From positions 1-14,189 of the forward strand of contig PXDL01000144.1 of the NCBI GenBank assembly GCA_003566395.1: DNA of 14,189 bases, read 5' to 3'. Below are positions 1 through 7,300 of the stretch, piece by piece; the stretch's first letter is position 1, and the number at the start of each line of letters is the position of its first letter. A model generated the notes under the pieces. That model did no database searches. It was not told the DNA's origin and saw only the letters and a program-made list of their open reading frames with translations. The position numbers were made by a program, and so were the translations under genes. The DNA is from Balneolia bacterium. GTDB taxonomy: Bacteria > Bacteroidota > Rhodothermia > Balneolales > Cyclonatronaceae.

Positions 1-1
1 G

Positions 2-154
2 GGAATTGTAATTTCATCACCTGCAAACAGAAATATCGTTTACAGCCTGGAAACCGCTTTCGATATTATAGTTTCACACGAACAAAGACATTTGGAGCAA
101 GCAAAAGAGGTTTTAGCACTGTTGGAAGATGCGCCCGCCACCGACACTCCCTAA
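2..154 (+). CDS. DinB-like (four-helix, putative metal-binding) protein, C-terminal fragment
   Basis: This is the last 50 codons of a gene that begins left of the window, open from base 2 and ending in TAA. The visible part carries the pattern SPANRN, then an amphipathic helix with SHEQRHLEQA. That histidine-rich helix matches the C-terminal helix of DinB/YfiT-type four-helix-bundle proteins, in which histidines on different helices bind a divalent metal. Many members act as thiol transferases or are uncharacterised stress-linked enzymes; which kind this is cannot be told from 50 residues. The protein is expected to be cytoplasmic. About 160 nt of featureless sequence separates it from the RhuM remnant. 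A second, different DinB-like gene starts at the other end of the window. The assignment rests on one short motif, so it is moderate only. Confidence 0.5.
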   Translation, partial: GIVISSPANRNIVYSLETAFDIIVSHEQRHLEQAKEVLALLEDAPATDTP

Positions 155-316
155 TGAAGGTGTAGTTCAGATTCTCTCAAACCTGCATTTGTAAAGGCAT
201 GATAATTAGAACTGGTACTATGCAGAGATTCTTGATATTCTACAGTCAGTTAATAACTAAAATACCTTTAAGCTGGTAAAGAGTTGAAACAGTATCCGTA
301 CCAAACTGGAGCTTTT

Positions 317-560
317 ATGCCCGATATCATCATATACAATACGCAGGACGGCAAGGCAAGCGTGGCGCTTTACGCCAGGGATGGTGATGTCTGGATGAGC
401 CAAAATCAGCTTGCAGAACTTTTTGACACCTCCATACAAAACATTGGTCAGCACATAAATAACATACTGGAAGACAATGAGTTAAACAAAATTTCAGTTG
501 TAAAGAATTACTTTACCTACTGCCACGAATGGTAAAAAGTATGAAGTCGCAATTTATTAG
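317..560 (+). pseudogene. RhuM-family protein remnant, frameshifted and truncated
   Basis: The ATG at 317 opens a frame reading MPDIIIYNTQDGKAS, then DGDVWMSQNQLAELFDTS and a helix ending NELNKISVVKNYF. This is the N-terminal winged-helix-like segment of the RhuM (virulence protein RhuM/COG3943) family, typically about 300 or more residues and scattered among accessory regions of many bacteria. After codon TTT-ACC the frame is lost and hits TAA at 533-535. Removing one base near 518 restores the family sequence (TATNGKKYEVAIY), which then meets TAG at 558-560. The rest of the family sequence is not recognisable in the next 150 nt, so the gene carries a +1 frameshift and has also lost its body. 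A GGAG lies a few bases before the ATG. A TTG at 284 gives a slightly longer frame but the family match begins at 317. It is probably non-functional. Confidence 0.75.
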
Positions 561-717
561 AATTCCGAATTTCAAGATTATATCTTTTCGATGGGTTTGA
601 TTTAGATTTACGAAAACAATAGCCGAACGCTAAGCCTGTTAAATCGCCGGTTATGACCGGTCAGCAGTGATCTTTAGCTCAAAATTCCAACTTAATTACT
701 ACCACAGTCCACGCCAC

Positions 718-1299
718 ATGACACCAAAACAGGAAGAAAGAATACGTACTAAGATAGCGCGAATTCGTAAAGAGCTTGCTGCGGACAAGCAACGCTGGGG
801 CGGCTTTCATGATGATAGTCGTGGATTGAGGTATTTGCCACCTGAGCTTTTTGTCAAACTCAGAGACTATAAAGGCGGACTTAGGTATCTGCGCTGGTTT
901 AATCGGGCCTTCCCTGATGATGCCGGATTTCCGATATTCCTGTTTGAATGGACAATCATACTTTTCAAAACCGGAAATCTGAAAGAAGCAGAGAACAAAG
1001 CCCTTCACACCGTATTTTCTAACAGCTATCTCTTTGATGCATTCCTGGGAAAAGAAGTTCGGCATGAAGGGAAAGAGGAAATTGCCGGATGGGAGACATC
1101 AGAAATGACTAAATTGCTTGAATACTCAAAAACCGACCCTGAGTTTTCTGACTTTGCTCAATGGCTGGAAACCTTTATGAACAGCGATAAATATAGGAGC
1201 TTCGTAAACGAGCTCACAGAAATCAACAAGAAGCTGGTCAACGAACCAGTTGGAAAAACGCGATCTGATTTGGTTGACAGACTATACAAACTTATTTAA
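718..1299 (+). CDS. conserved hypothetical protein, 193 aa, helical
   Basis: The function is unknown. The protein is soluble, without signal peptide or membrane segment. Residues 1-22 form a charged basic helix (MTPKQEERIRTKIARIRK), followed by a conserved-looking aromatic block (RWGGFHDDSRGLRYLPPELF, then YKGGLRYLRWF, FPDD, FPIFLFEWTIILFKTG). From about residue 88 the pattern TGNLKEAENKAL suggests one TPR-like helical hairpin, so the fold may be a small helical repeat. The C-terminus is highly charged. I recall similar proteins in other Bacteroidota, annotated only as hypothetical; that is memory, not a search. The frame is open further upstream from a GTG at 667, adding 17 residues, but the ATG at 718 is preferred because the family-like sequence begins there. 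No clear ribosome binding site precedes either start. The gene converges on the barrel gene to its right without an obvious terminator. Confidence 0.7.
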   Translation: MTPKQEERIRTKIARIRKELAADKQRWGGFHDDSRGLRYLPPELFVKLRDYKGGLRYLRWFNRAFPDDAGFPIFLFEWTIILFKTGNLKEAENKALHTVFSNSYLFDAFLGKEVRHEGKEEIAGWETSEMTKLLEYSKTDPEFSDFAQWLETFMNSDKYRSFVNELTEINKKLVNEPVGKTRSDLVDRLYKLI

Positions 1300-1371
1300 T
1301 CCGTCCAATAGTCCCTTTAGTTGTACAGGAAGCTGATTCCCGCCATGTAGTTGAATTAACATCATCCCCCC

Positions 1372-2544
1372 CTAAAACGCCTCCCCAATAGTTATATAAA
1401 CCCCGCTGCCGTGAGCAGCTATGCCGTAGTCGATACGGATGTTCATGGAGTCACTGGGGTTGAGGTCGAAGCGGAGTCCCGCCCCGCCGGCATACTTGGG
1501 ATTTGATAAACTGAAGTCCTCAAACCGGTTCCAGACCTCTCCGGCCGAGATAAAGGCTACGGCACCAAAACGCCACCAGACCGGCTGACGCACCTCAATC
1601 TGCACCTGACCCATGTTCTGATCGTTAAATCGTCCGTAAAAGTAACCCCGGCCAATATCATTGCCGCCAATTCCCGGCATGGCCTGATACGGAACCTTGC
1701 CCATAGTAAAAAGTCCTTTCAACTGACCCGCCACAACCGTGCCGTGCGTGTTTGTCACTTGCAGGTAGCGGCGGATATCGAAATAGAGTGATGAAAAACC
1801 TTCGGTACCGGAAACGGCCGGATTTACAACGCTCGTGATTTCGAAATACCGGCCTTCGGTAGGGCTCATGATGCTGTTCCGCTGGTCGTGCCTCACCGAC
1901 CAGCCGAGTCCGGCCACAGTGTTGGCTTTTGGGTTACCGCGCGCCCAGGGCTGGTGCAGGGAACCGTCTTCCTGCTCATGAATCTGTACATCCCACAGCG
2001 TGCTGAAATTCACGATCGGCCCGGTAAACCATTTCCGGCCGATATTTTTCAGAAACTCAGCCCTAAGAAAAAGACGTTTGTGATCGACGGTCCGCTCGTC
2101 CTCTTCGAGGGAATTAAACCCCGGGGCAAAGTACAGAGTCGGGAAAAAGTTGTAGCCTCCGTAGATGTTGTGCATCCATGTTTCTCCCGGCTGAATCCAG
2201 TTTGTGCCGGCCTCCAGAATGATTTGCCGGTTGAGGGTATAAATACCGGAGCCCAAAAGCTGTGAGGCGCGGGTGTCCCGGCCTGCCGCAGGGGTTTTGA
2301 ACTGATAGAAAACTACAGCGCCCATCATAAGACTCGTTTCAGGTGAGTAAGCCAGAGCCGGAACGGGTATGATTCTGTTTTGATAGGCTTCGTCTTCGGG
2401 TTCATCCTGAAGAGTGATACCGTTCAGGCCCGGTGCGAGAACCGAATCAGAAAGTGCGGGACGGGTTTGGGCTTCATGCTGTAAAAGCATCAGCAGCATC
2501 AATAAAATTAAAGCACTCTTTTCGAACGATACCATGGCGAGCAT
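1372..2544 (-). CDS. Omp85/BamA-like outer-membrane beta-barrel protein (surface antigen D15 type), 390 aa
   Basis: This is a predicted outer-membrane barrel of the Omp85 superfamily. Residues 1-26 form a Sec signal peptide (charged start, then a leucine/methionine-rich core ending near HEAQT); the ATG at 2535 would give a signal shorter by three residues. The mature part opens with IIPVPALAYSPETSL (58-72), the usual start of a barrel-only Omp85 protein. Residues 217-236 carry a D-x-R...SPTEGRYF strand pair. GGNDIGRGYFYGRFND (293-308) corresponds to the inward-folded loop-6 RGF/Y motif. The last residue is Phe, as expected of a BAM-folded barrel. BamA has about 800 residues with five POTRA repeats; here no POTRA is present, so this is not the main assembly factor. 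Family members of this size are found in many Bacteroidota with unsettled roles. The stop is TAG. A MITE-like element starts 19 bp upstream of the ATG. Confidence 0.85.
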   Translation of the reverse strand: MLAMVSFEKSALILLMLLMLLQHEAQTRPALSDSVLAPGLNGITLQDEPEDEAYQNRIIPVPALAYSPETSLMMGAVVFYQFKTPAAGRDTRASQLLGSGIYTLNRQIILEAGTNWIQPGETWMHNIYGGYNFFPTLYFAPGFNSLEEDERTVDHKRLFLRAEFLKNIGRKWFTGPIVNFSTLWDVQIHEQEDGSLHQPWARGNPKANTVAGLGWSVRHDQRNSIMSPTEGRYFEITSVVNPAVSGTEGFSSLYFDIRRYLQVTNTHGTVVAGQLKGLFTMGKVPYQAMPGIGGNDIGRGYFYGRFNDQNMGQVQIEVRQPVWWRFGAVAFISAGEVWNRFEDFSLSNPKYAGGAGLRFDLNPSDSMNIRIDYGIAAHGSGVYITIGEAF

Positions 2545-2571
2545 GAATTAAATTAATCACCGTTTACCCGG

Positions 2572-2602
2572 ATTATTCACCAAGAATTTTTTTCGTTGTC
2601 AA
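2572..2602 (-). promoter_or_regulatory. possible promoter for the Omp85-like gene, inside the left end of the MITE-like element
   Basis: On the minus strand TTGACA (2602-2597) is followed 19 nt later by AATAAT (2577-2572), which lies 27 nt before the ATG at 2544. The -35 box is perfect for a generic sigma-70 promoter, but the spacer is long and Bacteroidota often use a different -33/-7 consensus (TTG...TAnnTTTG), which is not clearly present. Both boxes sit within the element's left end. Confidence 0.25.
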
Positions 2603-2667
2603 GGCGAAGGTGAAAAAGTTAGCGGAAGGGTACTCATGTACCCTGAGCACACTTTTTCGCCTTCAAC
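2595..2667. repeat. long imperfect palindrome inside the MITE-like element
   Basis: The nested arms are GTTG/CAAC plus AAGGC/GCCTT with a 2-nt bulge, then after a 6-nt bulge GAAAAAGT (2612-2619) with ACTTTTTC (2651-2658), all perfect. The centre is AGGGTAC (2627-2633), loop TCAT, GTACCCT (2638-2644). As RNA or extruded DNA this would make a roughly 70-nt hairpin. I recall similar intergenic palindromes built around GGGTACTCATGTACCC in other Bacteroidota, which is unverified. Confidence 0.65.
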
Positions 2668-2817
2668 GCAGCCGGCGGGAAAAGTCGCCGTCTATTGCCC
2701 CACCCAAATTTTGGGGAATGTATATTTTTACAATATTCATATTAATCAGATGCTTAGACCGTACATTTTATCACTTCGTGAATAATTCGGGTTAAGCTCC
2801 GTTTTTTACGTGAAAAC

Positions 2818-3018
2818 ATGTCCCGTGTTAACCATTTTCAGGATTTTTGCATACTTTTGCCCGGGAAAACCGAGTATTGCTCTATGGGTGAGTTGGCTCG
2901 GGAGTACATCCGGCCCCAAAGTAATCTGGTGGAAGTTCAGACTCCCGGCAACCACACCGTCAATCTGTCGGCTGCCACCCTTCTCTGGCAAGGTTGGGAG
3001 CTTTTATCTACGGGGTAA
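2818..3018 (+). CDS. possible small hypothetical protein, 66 aa (doubtful)
   Basis: I do not recognise this sequence. The frame runs from ATG at 2818 to TAA at 3018 and encodes a mixed soluble sequence (MGELAREYIRPQSNLVEVQ, then NHTVNLSAATLLWQGWELL). Its codons favour G or C in the third position (CTG, GTG, GAG, CGG), as in the confident genes here, which argues for present or past coding. The frame is also open upstream to the right terminal repeat of the MITE-like element. A real gene truncated by the element's insertion and a chance ORF are both possible. Overlapping frames of similar length exist on both strands but look less protein-like. There is no clear ribosome binding site and no known domain. 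It faces the hydrolase gene tail to tail. Confidence 0.3.
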   Translation: MSRVNHFQDFCILLPGKTEYCSMGELAREYIRPQSNLVEVQTPGNHTVNLSAATLLWQGWELLSTG

Positions 3019-3021
3019 TTA

Positions 3022-3041
3022 AGAATGCAGAATGCAGAATG
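3022..3041. repeat. short tandem repeat, period 7 (AGAATGC x 3)
   Basis: Three consecutive AGAATGC units, the last incomplete by one base, lie in the noncoding stretch 3019-3127 between the doubtful small ORF and the end of the hydrolase gene. The rest of that stretch is AT-rich with further AGAAT/GAATT words and shows nothing else I can support. Confidence 0.7.
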
Positions 3042-3127
3042 TGGAGATTCAGATTCGTAGCAAAGCGAAGAACCGCGTAGGGTTTTCAGAATGGATAGAA
3101 TAGAATTCACCGGCTTTTTTACGGATA

Positions 3128-4201
3128 TCACTCCCTCTCATTTTTATAAAACTCTTCCACTTCACTTTTTATCTCAATCAGGGTCGAGTTAAACAGTTCC
3201 GGGCTTGCGAAGAAGGGCGTGTGTGCATGCGGAAACAGCACAAATTGTTTGAGCGGGGCATCGAGGGCTTCGTAGAATTCGCGTACGAGTTCAGCGGGTG
3301 TATTAAAGTCGCTGCGGCCGTTCAGGAACCACGCGGGTACTTCCAGCCGTTGTATGCTTTCGATGAGGTTGTACCCGGCTATAATGCCATCGGGGTGCAT
3401 CGGCTTGCCTCCGCGGTACATGCTCCGCAGCAGGCGGCGGTTGTCGGCCATGCTATATTCCGGTGCGCGCAGGGCGATACGCGCCAGTTCCGTGAAGGTA
3501 AAATCCATGCCTCCGCCCCGGCGATCCACGATGGCGGAGAAACGGCGATAGTCATCATGTTGCATTACCGGAAGATCGATTTCGCGCAGATTCCAGCGCT
3601 CCTCAAGCTGAATCCGGTTTTCGAGCCAACCCCGGGCAAGTTTAGTAGCCCGGCCATGGTCAACAACCTGCGAGACCCCGATCCAGGCATAAAAAAGTTC
3701 CGGGTGTTCGGCCACAATCTCTATGCCGAAACGCGTGCCCCATGAATGCCCCAACAGGTAGATGCGTTCCTGATTAAACCGATCACGCAGCAGGTGCACC
3801 AGCTCCAGGGCATCGGCTTTTTGTTGTTCAAGGGTGAGGGTGGCCACATCAAAATCGGATGGGTTGGATTTTCCGGCACCCCGCTGATCCCAATGTACAA
3901 CTACAAAATGCTTCTCCAGCTCGCTGTCAAACTCGTGGGCAAAGGGCATCTGAGTAGTGCCGGGCCCGCCGTGCAGCCATAAGATAACGGGGTTTTGATC
4001 ATCGTGCCCCCGCATTAGAAGGTGCTGCTCCATCCCGCCCAGAACTACGGATTCGAGCTCGGAAACCGAACGCTCTCCTGTAGTTTCGATAGGTTTAGTG
4101 TACGGGCTGAAGCTCCCTCTTGTGAACAAAAGCAGAAAAAGACTCACGCTTACGAACAAGATAAAAAGTAAAATTCCAAGAAATTTCAGCAGTTTCTGCA
4201 T
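3128..4201 (-). CDS. membrane-anchored alpha/beta hydrolase, proline iminopeptidase-like (peptidase family S33)
   Basis: This is a serine hydrolase of the alpha/beta fold. Residues 4-27 are one continuous hydrophobic helix with basic residues before it, acting as a signal anchor or uncleaved signal, so the catalytic domain probably sits in the periplasm. HGGPG (77-81) supplies the oxyanion hole, and WDQRGAGKS (104-112) is the strand-turn typical of prolyl aminopeptidases. GHSWGT (151-156) is the nucleophile elbow with Ser153. Asp298 (in GRSDFNTP) and His327 (in HAHTPFF) complete the triad, and a helical cap lies between about 180 and 270. The 357 residues exceed the roughly 310 of cytoplasmic proline iminopeptidases by the anchor. 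The substrate may be N-terminal proline peptides but many relatives hydrolyse other amides or esters, so it is not fixed. The gene lies 141 nt downstream of the hybrid sensor gene on the same strand and could be co-transcribed. The stop is TGA. Confidence 0.88.
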   Translation of the reverse strand: MQKLLKFLGILLFILFVSVSLFLLLFTRGSFSPYTKPIETTGERSVSELESVVLGGMEQHLLMRGHDDQNPVILWLHGGPGTTQMPFAHEFDSELEKHFVVVHWDQRGAGKSNPSDFDVATLTLEQQKADALELVHLLRDRFNQERIYLLGHSWGTRFGIEIVAEHPELFYAWIGVSQVVDHGRATKLARGWLENRIQLEERWNLREIDLPVMQHDDYRRFSAIVDRRGGGMDFTFTELARIALRAPEYSMADNRRLLRSMYRGGKPMHPDGIIAGYNLIESIQRLEVPAWFLNGRSDFNTPAELVREFYEALDAPLKQFVLFPHAHTPFFASPELFNSTLIEIKSEVEEFYKNERE

Positions 4202-4342
4202 CGTAATCTATCGGGTTCAGTTTTCAGGAGTGACATCCTCAAAAATAATTAGTATTCGGCAAACTATCTTCCGGGTCAGGCATGCATTCCATCGGCTGTT
4301 TCCCGGGGCTTTAAACCCGGATGTGCGAGAGCTTCAAACATT

Positions 4343-7300
4343 TTACAGACTTTGTTCTAACACAAACTCCGAGGGTGACATTCCGGTTTGTTTTTTAAAT
4401 ACACGTCCGAAATAGGTTACGCTGCTGAAGCCCACCGAGTAGGCGATTTCGCTGATGTTACCTTTGCGGGAAGTGAGCAGCTCGCTTGCCAGTTCAATTC
4501 GCCTCTGTCGAATATATTCCAGCGGACTTACGCCGGTTTCCTTTTTCATGTACCGCTGCAAAGTGGAGGTGCTCATGGCGAACAGGGTACACATTTCCTT
4601 CACCGAAAAGTCCGGATCATACAGATGAGGGTCGATTTTTGAACGCAGATCCGAATCAGACGTTAAGCTCTCCGCCTTTTGCATAGCTGTTCCACCATTT
4701 GGAGAACTATCCCCATTTTGGTCAACGGCCTTGAGTTTATTTCTGAAATGTTCCCGAAGCCGCATAAGCAGCGAAATCTGACCATTGACCCGGGCCTGCA
4801 GAATGGAGGGTGAAAAGGGCTTGGTTATATAATCATTGGCGCCGGATTCCAACCCGATCAGCTCGTTATGATCTCCGCCTTTGGCTGTAATCATAATAAT
4901 GGGAATATGAGCCGTGGCCTTGTCGGCCTTGATCTGACGACCGGCCGAGATGCCGTCCATTCCGGGCATCATCACATCGGAAAGAATGATGTCCGGCTGA
5001 TACTCACGCGCCATTTCAATAAGCTGAATACCGTTTGCGCACTCGGCAAACCGGTATTTTGATCCCAGCACCTCCTTGATAAAGCTGCGAATCTGATCAT
5101 TATCATCGGCTATAAGCACCAGCGGAACGTCCTGATCTTCATCAAATCCGGGCCGGTCGGGAAGGTTCTGATTCACCACCGGATTACTTTCCCATACAAG
5201 GGGTGATGTATTCTCCTTCTCCCTCATATCAATGCTTGCATCATCTTCTAAAAGCTCATACCCCGGGTTTATCTTTTCCAACCCGGATGGGTATAGCAGG
5301 GTGATGCGCGTGCCGCTGCCGACTTCCGACTCCAGCGAAAGTTCGATGCCGTGGAGTTCGGCAACGTATTTCACCAGATTGAGGCCGATACCCGATCCCG
5401 ATGTGCTTAGCAGTCCGCTTCGGGCACGGTAGTAGCGGTCAAACACCATCGGCTGCTCGGCTTCAGGAATACCGATTCCCGTATCGCTGATGCGAATCAG
5501 GAACTCTTCACCCTGCATCTCACCGTGTAATTGTACGCTTCCTTCCGGGGTGTATTTTAGTGCGTTGGAAATCAAATTTGAAAACATCAGCTCTATCTGC
5601 TGCACATCGGCATAGGCCCAAACCGGCGTTTCAGGAAGGGTGATGCTCAGCTTCAGTCCCTTTCGTTTAGCAATCTCATCATACCAGCCAACAATTTTGG
5701 TGAGCAGAACGCTTAAGTCGATGCGCTGTAGCTGCAGGCGGTAGGTGCCGCTTTCCATTTTAGACAGGCTCAGGATCTGTTCAATAAGCCCGAGCAGTCG
5801 GTTACAATTTTCCAGGATACGCTTGTATTCGGCGTTTCTTTGGGAGAGACTCAGGTTTTTATCCTGCATAAGATCCTCCACCGGGCCTTTTATCAAAGTA
5901 AGGGGAGTTCTGAACTCGTGGCTTACATTTGAAAAGAACGTGCTTTTCACCTTGTCAAGCTTTTCAAGCTGATCGCTCTTTCGGCGCACTTCTTCGGTAC
6001 GTGCGGCTACTTCGGCTTCCAGTTCGGCCTGTCTAATCAGCAGCTGACTGTTTTTCCACTGCGAAAAGCCCAGCACCAATCCTATAAGTCCAAGCCCGTA
6101 GGCCAGATAAGCCCAGAGGCTGCGATACCAGGGGGGGAGTATTCGGAAGGAAAAAACAGCCGGCTCAGAAACGTTTCGATAGAGATTTCGCCCACGCACT
6201 TTAAACGTGTAGCTGCCCTCCCGCAGGTTACGGTACTCGGCATACCGTTCGTCGGTGAATTCAGACCAGCCTTCATCGGCGCCTTCAAGCATATACTGAT
6301 AATAATTTCTGTCGGCAGGCATGAAAGAAATCAGGCCGTAGTTAAAACGCAGGCTGTTGGAGTTGTATTCTAAGGCCGGAATGGCGGCATTGGCCTCATT
6401 TCCCCATCCGCTGTAGATCAGCGAGTCGGCCAGGGTGATGTGGGTGAGATGCGCCCGGTGTGTCTGCAGGGGTTCGTGCGGGATGGCTTCATCATAATAC
6501 CCCACCCGGTTGTATGACTGGAAATAAACCCGGCCGCTTGCCCCCTCGTGAATGTCCCCCACATCCCGGTAGACCGCCATTCTCGTAAATTCTCCTTCCT
6601 GCCAGTCGAAAGTGTCGAGGCTTTCGTCGTATGAGGTTTTCCCAATCAAACTGGCGGAACGTGCCACCCAGCTTTGGCCGTCGCGGCCCGCAGATACCGG
6701 CCAGACCCCAAATCCACCATCCCCAAATAAAGCGGTAAACCGCGTGTCTTTTATGATGCGCTCCCGGTCTTCGCTCAGGCGGTAAAACCCGTCAGTGGTG
6801 ATGAAGCCTACATCATCCGGCAGCCTTTTGGTGAAGTTATGCCTATCGGTTGGCAGCCCGTCTTCCGTGGTAAATACCCGGTGCTCTTTTACCGAAATCT
6901 GCCCGTTTTCCGCCTGATCTATAGACAGCTGGAAGATACCGTGCCGGCCGGTTCCCACCCAGATATCGCCGTACCGGTCCTCAAATATGGTGTGGGCCGG
7001 ATAATCAAATAAAAACAGCTGCCGGTAGGTAAAGCTGCCGTCCCCCCCGATGTACATCACGTATAAATTAAAGTCCACGCCCTGAAAGTAAAACAAGTCT
7101 TCCTGCAGACGGGAAATTCCGAACTGTATGACCCTGCCATCCGCATAGGGCCGGCTGAGGTTGCCTTCTGAATTCCACAGATAGAGCCCATCACTAGCGG
7201 CAATCAGCATTCCGGCCGGTATTTCCTGAAAGCTGAAAATCACCTGATCGTCCAGGAATTGTTCGAACGAACCCTCTTTTCCGACATACACCCCGTATTC

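Larger units (their letters stand above)
2563..2795. mobile_element. MITE-like element, 233 bp, with 22-bp terminal inverted repeats
   Basis: The left end (2563-2584) and the reverse complement of the right end (2774-2795) agree at 19 of 22 positions around the shared core ACCCG-R-ATTATTCAC. Nothing outside these coordinates continues the match, so they mark the boundaries. The interior has no ORF that could be a transposase. It holds a long imperfect palindrome (2595-2667) and the short palindrome CCCAAATTTTGGG. This architecture (short, non-coding, terminal inverted repeats, internal hairpin) is that of a miniature inverted-repeat element or an internally deleted IS. I see no convincing target-site duplication, and the IS family is not assigned. 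Confidence 0.6.

Noticed and set aside
155..316. A further gene remnant between the DinB-like fragment and the RhuM fragment (a short frame NWYYAEILDILQSVNN).
   Set aside because: It is too short and matches nothing I recognise.
1300..1371. A bidirectional terminator between the two convergent genes.
   Set aside because: No stable stem with a T-tract could be found.
4271..4320. CCGGG/CCCGG and CCGGGT/ACCCGG hairpins after the HTCS gene as a terminator.
   Set aside because: The stems compete with each other and no T-run follows on the minus strand.
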